A DNA stretch of 54,650 nt from Anaerolineales bacterium (GTDB lineage Bacteria > Chloroflexota > Anaerolineae > Anaerolineales > UBA6663), in NCBI GenBank assembly GCA_020845955.1, contig JADLEU010000093.1:1-54650 (forward strand), given 5' to 3'. Under the pieces are notes generated by a model. It ran no database searches, was not told the DNA's origin, and saw nothing but the letters and a program-made list of their open reading frames with translations. The position numbers were made by a program, and so were the translations under genes. Positions within the stretch are counted from its first letter, which is position 1; each line of letters starts with the position of its first letter. Positions 25,473 to 35,284 of the stretch are shown in pieces.

Positions 25473-25507
25473 CCCCATCATTCCCGCACGTTCACATCCC
25501 GACCTGC

Positions 25508-25537
25508 CTGACAGCCCCTGGCCGATTAAGGTAGAAT
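25508..25537 (+). promoter_or_regulatory. Promoter for the acyl-CoA synthetase gene
   Basis: CTGACA (25508-25513), 18-base spacer, TAGAAT (25532-25537). The predicted start near 25544 gives a leader of about 124 bases to the ATG at 25668. Confidence 0.5.
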
Positions 25538-25667
25538 GCTCATGCTGCCAGCCATCCGCCTCCCCTTCTTTGGAGACCGCTTGTCGTCGACCCCGCCGCC
25601 GTTGCTTAGCGCGGATGCCAGCGGCCCGCTCAGGGCCGCGCGCGGACCGCGGGAAGGTGCGTGCCCC

Positions 25668-28478
25668 ATGGGATCCGAAAAAGAAGCGATCCGTCCGACC
25701 TCCAAGGCGCTCAAGATCGATCCGTCGGCCGACGTCTTGCATTATGACGTCCGCGCGCTCAACGCCATCACCGCGCCGAACAGCGTGGCCGTGATCGGCG
25801 CGAGTGAGAAGGCGGGCAGCGTCGGCCGGACCATTGTTTGGAACCTGCTCAGCAGCCCGTTTGGCGGCACCATCTACCCCATCAACCCCAAGCGAGCCAA
25901 CATCCTGGGCATCAAGGCGTACCCCAACATCGCGCAGGTGCCCGACCAGGTTGACTTGGCCGTCATCGTCACCCCGGCGCCGACCGTGCCCGGCATCATT
26001 GGCGAATGCGTCGATGCCGGCGTCAAGGGCGCCATCATCATCTCGGCCGGCTTCAAGGAGACCGGACCCGGGGGCGCCGCGCTGGAGCAGGCGATCCTGG
26101 CCCAGGCGCGCCGGGGCCGCATGCGCATCATCGGCCCAAACTGCCTGGGTGTGATGAACCCGTACGGCGGCCTCAACGCTACCTTTGCCGCCGCCATGGC
26201 CCGGCCGGGTAGCGTGGGCTTCATCAGCCAAAGTGGCGCGCTGTGCACGGCCGTGCTGGACTGGAGCCTGCGCGAGATGGTCGGCTTCAGTTTTTTCGGC
26301 TCGATCGGCTCCATGCTCGACGTGGGCTGGGGCGACCTGATCTACTACCTGGGCGATGACCCGCACACGGACAGCATCGTCATCTATATGGAGACGATCG
26401 GCGACGCCCGCGCCTTCATGTCGGCGGCGCACGAGGTCGCGCTCACTAAGCCCATCATCGTCATCAAGCCCGGCCGGACGGCGGGCGCGGCGCGGGCGGC
26501 GGCCTCGCACACCGGCTCGCTCACCGGCAGCGATGAGGTGCTCGAGGTCGCGTTCCGCCGCAGCGGCGTGCTGCGCGTCAACAGCATCAACGAGCTGTTC
26601 TACATGGCCGAGATCCTAGCCAAGCAGCCGCGGCCGAAAGGCCCGCGCCTGACCATCGTGACCAACGCCGGTGGCCCCGGCGTGCTGGCCAGTGATGCCT
26701 TGCTGACCACCGGCGGCGAGCTGGCCGAGCTGTCGGCCGAGACGCATGCGGCGCTCAACGAGATCCTGCCCGCCCACTGGAGCCGCAACAACCCGGTCGA
26801 CGTGCTGGGCGATGCCGGCCCCGACCGCTATGCCCGGGCGCTGCAGATCACCGCCCAGGACCCCAACAGCGACGGGCTGCTGGTCATCCTGACGCCGCAG
26901 TCGATGACGGATCCGACCGCGACAGCCGAGCAGTTGACGCCCTTCGGCAAGACCTACGGCAAGCCCATCATCGCCAGTTGGATGGGCGGCGACGCGGTGA
27001 CGGCCGGCGAAACGGTCCTCAACCGCGCCAACATCCCGACCTTTCATTACCCGGATCTGGCGGCCCGCATGTTCACCTACATGTGGCGCTACACGTACAA
27101 CCTGCGCAGCCTGTACGAGACGCCCATGCTGCCAGCAGACACCGACGAAGCCGGCGCTGGCCGGCGCCGTGCGGCAGAGATCTTGGCCGCGGTGCGCGCC
27201 GCGGGCCGCACCCTCCTGACCGAGGTCGAGTCTAAGGACCTGCTCGCGGCGTACGGCATCCCGACTGTGCCGACCAAGACCGCGCACTCCGTCGAGCAGG
27301 CGCTGGGCCTGGCCGAGCAATTCGGCTATCCGGTGGTGCTCAAGATCTACTCCGAGACCATCACGCACAAGACCGATGTCGGCGGCGTGCAGCTCAACCT
27401 GCGCGACGCGGACGCGGTGCGCCGCGCCTACCAGGCCATTGAGGCCGCCGTGGCTGAGAAGGTGGGGGCCGAGCACTTCCTGGGCGTCACCGTCCAGCCG
27501 ATGATCAAGCTGGAAGGCTACGAGCTGATCGTCGGGAGCAGCATCGACCCGCAATTTGGCCCGGTCATCTTGTTTGGCACCGGCGGCCAGCTCGTGGAGG
27601 TCTTCAAGGACCGGGCGCTGGCGCTGCCGCCGCTGACGACGACCCTGGCCCGGCGCTTGATGCAGCACACGCTGATCTACACGGCGCTGCAGGGCGTGCG
27701 CGGCCGGCCGCCGGTGGATCTGGCCGCGCTCGAGGAACTGGTGACCAAGTTCAGCTGGCTGGTGACCGAGCAGCGCTGGATCAACGAGTTGGACATCAAT
27801 CCCTTGATCGTCTCGTACGAGCCCCAGCCCGGCCAGCCCCCGATCGTGGCGCTGGACGCGCGTGTGGTCGTCTTCGGGCCGGAGGTGACCGAAGCCGAGC
27901 TGCCGCGCCTGGCGATCCTGCCCTATCCGACCCAGTACCTCAGCCGCTGGACGACGCGCAAGGGCCTCGAACTGACGATCCGGCCGATCCGGCCGGAGGA
28001 CGAGCCGCTGATGGTCAAGTTCCACGGCACGTTGTCGGACCGCAGCGTCTATCTGCGCTACCTGCACCCCATCCAATTGACCCAGCGCATCGCGCACGAG
28101 CGGTTGGCCCGCATCTGTTTCATTGACTATGCGCGCGAAATGGCTCTCGTGGCCGAGCGGCACACGCCGGCCGGCGCCGACGGTGCCGGCGAGCGTGAGA
28201 TCCTGGGCGTTGGCCGGCTGAGCAAGACCGCCGGGGGCAACGAGGAAGCCGAGTTCGCCATCCTGGTCACAGACGGCTTCCAGGGGCACGGCCTGGGCAC
28301 TGAACTGCTGCGCCGGCTGATCGCGGTTGGGCGTGACGAAGGTCTGGCGCGCATCATTGGCTACATCTCGGCCGAGAACGACAGCATGCAGAGCATCGCC
28401 CGCAAGCTGGGGTTTGCGCTCAAGCGCCCCAAGGGCGAAGACATCATCAAGGCCACGCTCGATCTTACCCGGGCCTAG
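25668..28478 (+). CDS. ADP-forming acyl-CoA synthetase fused to GNAT acetyltransferase (Pat/PatZ-type)
   Basis: 936 residues from ATG 25668, chosen because AAGGTG lies nine bases upstream and the longer frame overlaps the promoter. Domains: CoA-binding Rossmann (about 30-160, [15 protein letters not shown]), succinyl-CoA-ligase-like domain with candidate phospho-His281 in [12 protein letters not shown]-grasp (about 500-720), and C-terminal GNAT (about 765-936) with [10 protein letters not shown], the acetyl-CoA loop. Two activities are possible. One is NDP-linked acyl-CoA synthesis. The other is protein lysine acetylation as in PatZ/YfiQ, where the synthetase part only senses acetyl-CoA. Here the His is present, so the synthetase part may be active. 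No close operon partners. Confidence 0.92.
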   Translation: MGSEKEAIRPTSKALKIDPSADVLHYDVRALNAITAPNSVAVIGASEKAGSVGRTIVWNLLSSPFGGTIYPINPKRANILGIKAYPNIAQVPDQVDLAVIVTPAPTVPGIIGECVDAGVKGAIIISAGFKETGPGGAALEQAILAQARRGRMRIIGPNCLGVMNPYGGLNATFAAAMARPGSVGFISQSGALCTAVLDWSLREMVGFSFFGSIGSMLDVGWGDLIYYLGDDPHTDSIVIYMETIGDARAFMSAAHEVALTKPIIVIKPGRTAGAARAAASHTGSLTGSDEVLEVAFRRSGVLRVNSINELFYMAEILAKQPRPKGPRLTIVTNAGGPGVLASDALLTTGGELAELSAETHAALNEILPAHWSRNNPVDVLGDAGPDRYARALQITAQDPNSDGLLVILTPQSMTDPTATAEQLTPFGKTYGKPIIASWMGGDAVTAGETVLNRANIPTFHYPDLAARMFTYMWRYTYNLRSLYETPMLPADTDEAGAGRRRAAEILAAVRAAGRTLLTEVESKDLLAAYGIPTVPTKTAHSVEQALGLAEQFGYPVVLKIYSETITHKTDVGGVQLNLRDADAVRRAYQAIEAAVAEKVGAEHFLGVTVQPMIKLEGYELIVGSSIDPQFGPVILFGTGGQLVEVFKDRALALPPLTTTLARRLMQHTLIYTALQGVRGRPPVDLAALEELVTKFSWLVTEQRWINELDINPLIVSYEPQPGQPPIVALDARVVVFGPEVTEAELPRLAILPYPTQYLSRWTTRKGLELTIRPIRPEDEPLMVKFHGTLSDRSVYLRYLHPIQLTQRIAHERLARICFIDYAREMALVAERHTPAGADGAGEREILGVGRLSKTAGGNEEAEFAILVTDGFQGHGLGTELLRRLIAVGRDEGLARIIGYISAENDSMQSIARKLGFALKRPKGEDIIKATLDLTRA

Positions 28479-28782
28479 CCGGTGCGGCTGCTCGTCTTGG
28501 GCGGGACCTTCTTCCTTCCGGCTTGAAGCCGGAATGCGAGGCGGTCTTGCTGGCGGCGGCGCGGGCCCGCACTCCAGGTCCAGCGTAGGGGCGCCTCTCG
28601 TGGTCGTAGGCTCCATCCGGGCTGGCGCTTGGCCCGAGCGCAACGCTCTGGCACCCAGACTCATCTGAATCTCTGTTAGAATCACTCCGTCTCGCGCGGC
28701 GGCCGTGCGCGGCCGCCATCGCCGAAACGACCTGGTTGGGTCCATGGCGGCCCGCGCTGCCCCGCCTTAGAATCGTCACACG
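28479..28782. other. Intergenic region before recD2
   Basis: No gene is evident. It holds the inverted repeat TTCCGGCTT-G-AAGCCGGAA (28516-28534), a possible terminator or REP-like hairpin without a T-run. It also holds two TAGAAT elements, at 28677-28682 and 28768-28773. Confidence 0.5.
28768..28773 (+). promoter_or_regulatory. -10 element directly upstream of recD2
   Basis: TAGAAT at 28768-28773 ends nine bases before the recD2 ATG, the same spacing as at mutS, suggesting leaderless transcription. No good -35 and no Shine-Dalgarno are visible. Confidence 0.4.
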
Positions 28783-30969
28783 ATGGACCACCTCGAAGGC
28801 ACCGTAGAGCGGGTGACCTATTTCAACCCCGAGAACGGCTACTCCGTGATCCGCCTCAAGCCGTCGCGCGGCCCCGACCTGGTCACGCTGGTGGGCAGCC
28901 TGCCGGAGCTTTCGCCCGGCGAGTTTCTTCGTCTGCAGGGCCAATGGACGTCGCACAGCGAGTACGGGCGCCAGTTCAAGGTCGAGCGCTGCGAACAGGC
29001 CTTGCCTGCCACGGTGGAAGGCATCCGCCGCTACCTGGGCTCCGGCCTCATCAAGGGCGTCGGGCCCAAGACCGCCGAACGCATCGTGCGCACGTTCGGC
29101 AAGGCCACGCTGGACGTGATCGACACCGAACCGCACCGGCTGCGCGAAGTGCCCGACATCGGCCCGAAGCGCTATCACCTGATCCGCGAGGCCTGGGAGG
29201 CCCAGAAGCAGATCAAAGAGGTGATGGTGTTCCTCCAGGGCCACGGGGTCAGCACCGGCCTGGCCGTCAAGATCTACAAGCACTACGGCGACGATTCGCT
29301 CAGCGTCGTCCGCACCGATCCCTACCAGCTGGCGCGCGATATTTGGGGCATTGGCTTTCGGACGGCGGACAAGATCGCCCAGGCGCTCGGCTTGCCCGCC
29401 GACAGCCCCACGCGCCTGGAAGCCGGCCTCGCCTATGCGTTGAGCGAGGCGGCCGACGAGGGGCACGTCTACGTGCCCCAGCCGGAACTGCTCAAGCAGG
29501 CCGCCGAGCTGCTGGCCGTGCCGGCCGAGCTGCTGCCCGCGGCGCTCGACCGGCTCGAGGCTGCCCGGCGCGTGCAGCGCGAGACGCTCCCCGAGGCTAC
29601 CAGCCCCGCCATCTATCTCATGCCCTTCTACCAGGCCGAAGTGCACGTCGCCCAACGTCTCCAGGCGCTGTTGCAGCCGCCCGTCTCATGGTTGGGCGAC
29701 TTTGCCCGCGTGGATTGGACCAGCGCGCTGGACGACCTCGAGCTCGACGGCAGCGCCGTGACCCTGTCGTCCGAGCAGCGCCGCGCGGTGCAGACGGCCC
29801 TGACGCACAAGGTGGCGGTGCTCACGGGCGGCCCCGGCACCGGCAAGACAACGACGCTGCGCACGCTGATGCACCTGCTGCAGCGCCGCCGCCACCCGGT
29901 GGCGCTGGCCTCGCCCACCGGCCGGGCGGCCAAGCGCCTGGCCGAGGCCACCGGCCGCCCGGCCCAGACCATCCACCGGCTGCTGGGCTTTGCGCCTGGC
30001 GGGGGATTTGAGCACAACGAGCACAACCGCCTGCCGGCGCACATGGTCGTGGTCGACGAGGCCTCCATGCTCGACCTGGTGCTGACCAACAACCTGCTCA
30101 AGGCCATCGACCCGGCCGCACACGTGCTGTTTGTCGGCGACGTCGATCAGCTGCCCTCGGTCGGCGCCGGCAACGTGCTCAACGACCTGGTACAGTCGGG
30201 CCAGGTGCCGGTCATTCGTCTTCAGACCATCTTCCGCCAAGCGGCCGGCAGCCACATCATCACCAACGCGCATCGGGTCAACCACGGTCAGGCGCCGCTG
30301 TTCGAGCGCGACGCGCGCGACTTCTTCCTCTTTGCGGAGGAAGACCCCGAACAGGCCGCCGCGCGCGTCGTGGAAGTCGTGCAGACGCGCATCCCGCGCC
30401 GCTTTGGCCTTGATCCGCTCGCCGACGTGCAGGTGCTGGCGCCCATGCACCGCGGCGCGGCCGGGGTCGGCAACCTCAACTTGCTGCTCCAGGCGGCGCT
30501 CAACCCGCCCGCGGCTGGCAAGGCCGAGCGCCCCGTGGGCGGGCGGGTCTTCCGGGTCGGCGACCGGGTGATGCAGATCCGCAATAACTACCAAAAGGAA
30601 ACGTTCAACGGCGATATCGGCCGGGTGGCCGATGTCGATTTCGAAAACCAGAGCCTGACCGCGGTCTTCGACGGCCGGCCGGTGCTGTATGAGTGGAGCG
30701 AGGCCGACGAGTTGGTCCATGCCTTTGCCGTCAGCATCCACAAGTCGCAAGGGTCGGAGTTTCGAGCGGTCGTGGTGCCGATGCTGACGCAGCACTACCT
30801 GATGCTGCAGCGCAACTTGCTGTATACGGCCATCACCCGCGCGCGGCAGTTGTGTGTGCTCGTCGGCACGCGCAAAGCGGTCAACATTGCGGTGCGGAAC
30901 GCCAAAGTGGCTGAACGCTGGAGCGGCCTGTCGCCGCGTCTGCGTGGCGCGCGTCCCGCCGAAAGATGA
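28783..30969 (+). CDS. recD2: RecD2-type SF1B DNA helicase
   Basis: 728 residues, the RecD2/TraA class that unwinds DNA 5' to 3' without RecBC. The N-terminal OB-like domain (VERVTYFNPENGYSV) and helix-hairpin-helix repeats (GVGPKTAERI, DIGPKRYHLI) come first. Then come the helicase motifs: motif I GGPGTGKTTT near 349-357, motif II VVDEASMLD, motif III GDVDQLPSVGAGNVL, the QTIFRQA motif, and the C-terminal HKSQGSEF (motif V) and TAITRAR (motif VI). All are intact. It is followed 27 bases later by the GyrA-CTD-like gene on the same strand, which suggests a shared transcript. Confidence 0.95.
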   Translation: MDHLEGTVERVTYFNPENGYSVIRLKPSRGPDLVTLVGSLPELSPGEFLRLQGQWTSHSEYGRQFKVERCEQALPATVEGIRRYLGSGLIKGVGPKTAERIVRTFGKATLDVIDTEPHRLREVPDIGPKRYHLIREAWEAQKQIKEVMVFLQGHGVSTGLAVKIYKHYGDDSLSVVRTDPYQLARDIWGIGFRTADKIAQALGLPADSPTRLEAGLAYALSEAADEGHVYVPQPELLKQAAELLAVPAELLPAALDRLEAARRVQRETLPEATSPAIYLMPFYQAEVHVAQRLQALLQPPVSWLGDFARVDWTSALDDLELDGSAVTLSSEQRRAVQTALTHKVAVLTGGPGTGKTTTLRTLMHLLQRRRHPVALASPTGRAAKRLAEATGRPAQTIHRLLGFAPGGGFEHNEHNRLPAHMVVVDEASMLDLVLTNNLLKAIDPAAHVLFVGDVDQLPSVGAGNVLNDLVQSGQVPVIRLQTIFRQAAGSHIITNAHRVNHGQAPLFERDARDFFLFAEEDPEQAAARVVEVVQTRIPRRFGLDPLADVQVLAPMHRGAAGVGNLNLLLQAALNPPAAGKAERPVGGRVFRVGDRVMQIRNNYQKETFNGDIGRVADVDFENQSLTAVFDGRPVLYEWSEADELVHAFAVSIHKSQGSEFRAVVVPMLTQHYLMLQRNLLYTAITRARQLCVLVGTRKAVNIAVRNAKVAERWSGLSPRLRGARPAER

Positions 30970-30996
30970 ACCGCCGCCTCACGGGAGTAACCACCC

Positions 30997-32061
30997 ATGA
31001 CTAACCTGGAGCGGCCCGACCTGAGCCAGGTAGCGCCCGAGGTGCGCACCTATATCGAAGCGCTCGAAGTCGAGCTGGCCCTGCGCCGCGGGCCCGACAG
31101 CGGGCAGCCGGCCGGCCAGGCCGACCTTGAGCCTCAGGAGCCCTCGGAACCGCCGACCACGCTGCAGGTCGTGGCGATTAGCGCGGCCGGGCTGGCCAAG
31201 CGCACCCCCCGCCATCTCTACGACCGCCAGCGGAGAGGCGGCATGGGCGTTTTCGACCTGGAGACCAGCGGCGGCGATGCGCCGGCCTTGCTCACGGTCG
31301 CCGATCGCGCGCACGACCTGATCGTCTTCAGCGACCAGGCCCGCGCTTTTCACGTCCCCGTCAGCCGCCTGGCTGAGACCCCGGTACGCGGGCGCGGCCA
31401 ATCGCTCTTGACTGCCGTGGCCTTGCAGGCCGGCGAGCGCCTGGCCGCCGCCCTGCCGGCAGGGAGGGGCGTCGCCCTCGCCCTAGTCAGCGAGCGCGGC
31501 TATGCCCGGGTGCTGCCGGCCCACGTGGTCGGGCAGGCCATGATCCCTGGCACGGCCCTCTTTCGATATGCAGAGTTTGGGCCGCTGGCGGCGGTGTGCT
31601 GGACAACGGGCGACGGCGATCTATTCGTGGCGACACAGCACGGGCTGGCAATCCGCTTCCCGGAGCGGGCATTGCCGTTACAGGGCGGGCTGGCCATTCG
31701 CCTGGAGGCCGGCGATCGCCCGGCGGCGGTTGAGGCGGTGCGCCCGCCGGATGGCCAGGCGATCTTCCTCCTGGGCGCCGACGGCCGCGGCACCCTCCGG
31801 CTAATGTCCGGCTTTGCGGCCAACAAGGCGCCCGGCGGGGGCGGCAAGACGGCCATGAAAACCGAGCAGCTCGTCGGCGCGGTCGCGGCCGAGCCGGGCG
31901 ACGACATTTTCATCCTGTCGCGGCTGAGCAAGATGATCCGGTTTCGCGCGAGCGAGGTGCCGGCCAAGGAAGGCGTCGTGCAGGGTGTCAACTGCATGAC
32001 CCTGCGCGCCGACGCATGTGTCGCCGTGACCGCCAGCTCGAGCGCCGTCGCCCCTGAGTGA
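30997..32061 (+). CDS. Stand-alone GyrA C-terminal-domain-like beta-pinwheel protein
   Basis: 354 residues. After an acidic, Pro-rich N-terminus (1-55), repeated blades resemble the DNA-wrapping C-terminal domain of gyrase subunit A. The first includes YDRQRRGGMGV (74-85), close to the GyrA box (QRRGG-x-G) that drives positive wrapping. Later blades carry AVSERGYARV-like, VATQHGLAIRF, LLGADGRGTLRLM and ILSRLSKMIRFRASEV strands. There is no breakage-reunion domain, so it is not a topoisomerase itself. Such free CTD proteins are known in some bacteria without a firm role. Placement behind recD2 suggests DNA binding in repair or replication. GGGAG precedes the ATG. Confidence 0.82.
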   Translation: MTNLERPDLSQVAPEVRTYIEALEVELALRRGPDSGQPAGQADLEPQEPSEPPTTLQVVAISAAGLAKRTPRHLYDRQRRGGMGVFDLETSGGDAPALLTVADRAHDLIVFSDQARAFHVPVSRLAETPVRGRGQSLLTAVALQAGERLAAALPAGRGVALALVSERGYARVLPAHVVGQAMIPGTALFRYAEFGPLAAVCWTTGDGDLFVATQHGLAIRFPERALPLQGGLAIRLEAGDRPAAVEAVRPPDGQAIFLLGADGRGTLRLMSGFAANKAPGGGGKTAMKTEQLVGAVAAEPGDDIFILSRLSKMIRFRASEVPAKEGVVQGVNCMTLRADACVAVTASSSAVAPE

Positions 32062-32133
32062 GCCACCGCCTCGTCTCTCGTGGTACGGGTTCCTCCGCTG
32101 GCCAGGCGCGGACAAACGAGGCACTCACATGGC

Positions 32134-32430
32134 ATGCCGCGCACGCCTAGGCGATTCGCCCTGGAGTTGAGTCTTGTTCCGGGAATAGCCGGCTGCACGG
32201 CCGGCGCGCAGCCGGCAGCGGTCTCGACCGCCGCCCAGCCAACACCGGCGCTGGCCATCCTAGCCCCGGACACCTTCAGCCCGGCTGCCGCCATCGCCAC
32301 AGACGTTCCGGTCGAGCCGGCGCGTGAGCCAACCGGCGCGGCGTGGCCCACCGTCGCGGTGACCCTCCTGCCGTTACGGCCACGCCGCTGCCGGTGCTCC
32401 AGGAATACCCGCCGCCGCCCGGCTTCTGGG
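32134..32430 (+). pseudogene. Possible lipoprotein remnant
   Basis: From ATG 32134 one frame gives a basic start, a hydrophobic stretch ending in a lipobox-like GIAGC, and an Ala/Pro/Thr linker. After about 32370 the plausible continuation (VTATPLPVLQEYPPPPGFWG) is in another frame and then runs into the convergent FG-GAP gene. I read it as a shifted, truncated lipoprotein gene. It is the only content of the 370-base gap at 32062-32432. Low confidence. Confidence 0.3.
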
Positions 32431-32432
32431 GA

Positions 32433-34049
32433 TCATGGCGGCGTTCCCGCCCGGAAATATGTGCCCCGGCCGGTGCCCCACAACACGCGCGCGGCGGCGG
32501 TGCCGGGCAGGTCGTAGGCCACCAGCCCAGAATGCGCCGTGTTGAGCACAACCTCCAGGTCCGCGTCGCCGTCGATGTTAGCCAGAGTCGGCGCCGCCAG
32601 CGAGCCGTTCCACGTCGCCCCGGCCGAGGCGGCGGGCAAGTCAACCTGGTGCAGCAGCCCCCCCAGCGCGCTGACAACGTACAACCGCCCCGGCGCGCCG
32701 GTGCCCTTTTGTGACCACGAGCTGAAGATTACCTCGGCGCGGCCGTCGCCGTCCAGGTCCGCTATCACCGGCTCGGAAGCGAAGCGGTACCCGCCACCTG
32801 GCTCGTAGACCTCGAACGGCCAATTGCCGTGCTCGGTGCGATCCAGCCAATAGGCGTGCAGCCGGCCATCGTACGAAGGGTACAAAATCTCTAGCTCGCC
32901 ATCGCCGTCGAGGTCAGCCGCGGCCGGGTTCGGCTGGGCGTTCTCGATCACGCCGTAGTCCTCGGTCAGTGGCGCGGCGCTGCCGTCGGGAACCGGGATG
33001 ATGGTCCAATCATAGCCGCCGGCCGCCCAGCGCGTCCGATCTAGGTTGAAGACGAACAAGCCTTCGTACAAGCCCGGGGGATGGCCGACCACGCAGTTGT
33101 AGACGTTCCCGGTGACAATGATCTCGCGCGCGCCATTGCCGTCGAGGTCGGTCAGGGTGGGGGCGGCGGCGGCGAAGTTCGGGCGGTGCTCGCTGCCGCA
33201 GTAAGCCCAGCCGCGCAGATCGACCACATGATCCACGTGCACGCCGACTCGGCTCCAGACTTTCAGGCTGCCGTCCGGGTTAAGCCCATAGATGGCGTTG
33301 GCGCGCAGCTGCGCGCCGTCGTCTTCGTAGGCGGTGATGTAATGCACGTCCGAGGGCCCGACGATCTCGCCCCGGCCGTCGCCGTCCAGGTCGGCAATCC
33401 CGACGTTGGCGTTGTAGGCCCCGGCCGCGTAGCCGTTTACGAGGTCGTCTGGCCCGTGCTGCGGCCACTCGCCGGCCCGCAGCGAGCCATCGTGCTCGTA
33501 GACGAACCACTGGTCAGAGTCGCGCGTCGAGGCCACGGCAATCTCCACGTCGCCGTCACCCTCCAGGTCAGCCGCGGCCAGAGTGCGCAGCTCGCTGCCC
33601 GGGGTTGGCTGGCGCGTAAGCGTAATTTGTCCGGTCGCATCGTAGACGTGAACGTAGCCGCCCCCGTGCGCCGTGATGATCTCAGGCGCGTTGTCGTCGT
33701 TCAGATCGGCGATCACCACGCCCGGCCAGGATCGGTCGCCCGGCGGGTCCACGCGCCACTCCTGGGCGCCCGTTTCGCCCGTCAGGGCCGTCACCGAATA
33801 GGCCGCGCCGACAACTTCGGCCGCGCCATCGCCGTCGATGTCGGCCACGGCCGGCGACGAATACCACCCCGTCTCGCAGTAGATCCCCTGGCAGCCGCCG
33901 TAGGCCCATTTCAGCACGGGCGCTCGCGGTCCCAAGGCGATGACGGGCAGATAGAGCGTCGTCTGGCCGCCCGGCGCCTGCGGGGCGGCCGTGGCGCGCG
34001 GGGCCGCCGCCATCAGCAGGCCGAGCAAAAGGCACGTGAACCGCGCCAT
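32433..34049 (-). CDS. Secreted FG-GAP/VCBS repeat protein (integrin alpha-like propeller)
   Basis: 538 residues from ATG 34049 (34088 is an alternative start). A signal peptide (MARFTCLLLGLLMAAAPRATA) is followed by eight calcium-loop motifs of the type D-x-[DN]-x-[DN]-G: ADIDGDG, ADLNDDN, ADLEGDG, ADLDGDG, TDLDGNG, ADLDGDG, ADLDGDG and ANIDGDA. They are spaced 50-90 residues apart as in FG-GAP beta-propellers. There is no catalytic domain, sorting signal or C-terminal anchor. A surface or secreted binding role is inferred. It is transcribed away from the HD-GYP gene. Confidence 0.85.
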   Translation of the reverse strand: MARFTCLLLGLLMAAAPRATAAPQAPGGQTTLYLPVIALGPRAPVLKWAYGGCQGIYCETGWYSSPAVADIDGDGAAEVVGAAYSVTALTGETGAQEWRVDPPGDRSWPGVVIADLNDDNAPEIITAHGGGYVHVYDATGQITLTRQPTPGSELRTLAAADLEGDGDVEIAVASTRDSDQWFVYEHDGSLRAGEWPQHGPDDLVNGYAAGAYNANVGIADLDGDGRGEIVGPSDVHYITAYEDDGAQLRANAIYGLNPDGSLKVWSRVGVHVDHVVDLRGWAYCGSEHRPNFAAAAPTLTDLDGNGAREIIVTGNVYNCVVGHPPGLYEGLFVFNLDRTRWAAGGYDWTIIPVPDGSAAPLTEDYGVIENAQPNPAAADLDGDGELEILYPSYDGRLHAYWLDRTEHGNWPFEVYEPGGGYRFASEPVIADLDGDGRAEVIFSSWSQKGTGAPGRLYVVSALGGLLHQVDLPAASAGATWNGSLAAPTLANIDGDADLEVVLNTAHSGLVAYDLPGTAAARVLWGTGRGTYFRAGTPP

Positions 34050-34149
34050 CTGGCCGCGCCCTAATTGAGAGGTTGATAGACCTTGCATATTGCGCCTGCC
34101 CGAGTATGATGGGCCGCGTGCCAATCGCCGACGGCTGCGCCCACCGACG

Positions 34150-35244
34150 ATGAACCGACCCGCTTCACTAGACGACCCCACCCGGCTCGACCTGCTGCGC
34201 CGCTACCAGATCCTCGATACTGCCCCCGAACCCGAGTTTGATGAACTGGCGTTCCTGGCGGGGCAGCTCTGCCAGGCGCCCATGGCGCTGCTGGGTTTTT
34301 TCGACGCAGAGCGCTTCTGGATCAAGGCGCAATGCGGCCTGAGCCTGGCGGCTATTCCGCGGGAGTATGCCTGGTTGGCGCTATCTGGGCAAGTGCCCGA
34401 AATCCTGGTGGTGCCTGACGCGCTGGCCGACCGGCGCTTTGCGCAGCATCCGATGGTGCGCCTGGGGCCGAAAGCGCGCTTCTATGCCAGTGTGCCGCTG
34501 ATGGCCGCCGGGCACCTGCTGGGCGCGCTGGAAGTCCTGAGTCCGGCGCCGCGTGATCTCGCGGCCGCTCAGGCAGCCGGCCTGCAGTCGCTGGCGCGCC
34601 AGGCCGTGGCTCAGCTCGAGCTGCGCCGGTTGAGGGCCGAGCACGCAGCCGCGACGCAGCGCAGCGCTCAGGTCACGCGCGACCTGAGCGTGGCCTACGA
34701 TGCCACCCTCGAACGGCTGGCGCGTGTCATCGACTTACGCGAGCGCGAAGCCGAAGGGCACCTGCAGCGCGTCGCCGGCATCACCGTGTTGTTGGCGCGC
34801 GCCCTGGGCGTGTCCGAGGCCGAACTGCCGCACATTCGCCGCGGCGCGCTGCTGCACGACATCGGCAAGCTCGCCATCCCCGACAGCGTGCTGCTGAAGC
34901 CCGAAGCTCTGACGGAAGACGAGTGGCGTGTCATGCACCAGCACCCGGCCTATGCGTACGACATGCTGGCGCCGATCGCGCTGCTCAAGACCGCGCTGGA
35001 CATCCCCTACTGCCATCACGAACGCTGGGATGGTGCGGGCTATCCCCGTGGTTTACGCGGCGCCGACATCCCCCTGGCGGCGCGCATCTTCTCGGTCGTG
35101 GATGTGTGGGACGCGCTGCGCTCTGACCGGCCCTACCGTGCCGGCTGGCCGGACGACCGGGTGCGCGACTACATCGGCAAACGGGCCGGCGCCGACTTCG
35201 ACCCGCAGGTCGTCGAGGCGTTCCTGCGCCTGCCGCTGCCTTAG
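34150..35244 (+). CDS. GAF/HD-GYP cyclic-di-GMP phosphodiesterase
   Basis: 364 residues from ATG 34150. GAF domain (about 1-150, opening RLDLLRRYQILDTAPEPEFD), a coiled linker (about 150-185), then HD-GYP. The metal-binding His236-Asp237 lies in LLHDIGKLAIPDSVLLKP, His289-His290 in CHHERWDG, and the Gly297-Tyr-Pro299 signature is intact. It would hydrolyse c-di-GMP to pGpG or GMP under control of the GAF sensor. There is no membrane segment. Its product links functionally to the c-di-GMP riboswitch at 41709. The upstream 20 codons of the longer frame lack a ribosome site. Confidence 0.92.
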   Translation: MNRPASLDDPTRLDLLRRYQILDTAPEPEFDELAFLAGQLCQAPMALLGFFDAERFWIKAQCGLSLAAIPREYAWLALSGQVPEILVVPDALADRRFAQHPMVRLGPKARFYASVPLMAAGHLLGALEVLSPAPRDLAAAQAAGLQSLARQAVAQLELRRLRAEHAAATQRSAQVTRDLSVAYDATLERLARVIDLREREAEGHLQRVAGITVLLARALGVSEAELPHIRRGALLHDIGKLAIPDSVLLKPEALTEDEWRVMHQHPAYAYDMLAPIALLKTALDIPYCHHERWDGAGYPRGLRGADIPLAARIFSVVDVWDALRSDRPYRAGWPDDRVRDYIGKRAGADFDPQVVEAFLRLPLP

Positions 35245-35284
35245 TCCCGCCCCAGTCTGGCGCGCCACGGCCGATTCCGCCGGC

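Noticed and set aside
25440-26510. N-terminal extension of the MTA phosphorylase frame
   Set aside because: The extension overlaps the divergent acyl-CoA synthetase gene; ATG 25439 has a good ribosome site and the canonical start.
28516-28534. Inverted repeat as an intrinsic terminator of the acyl-CoA synthetase gene
   Set aside because: No T-run follows on either strand and only a very tight loop is possible for the full stem.
26616-28745. 709-residue minus-strand frame
   Set aside because: Antisense shadow of the acyl-CoA synthetase/GNAT gene.
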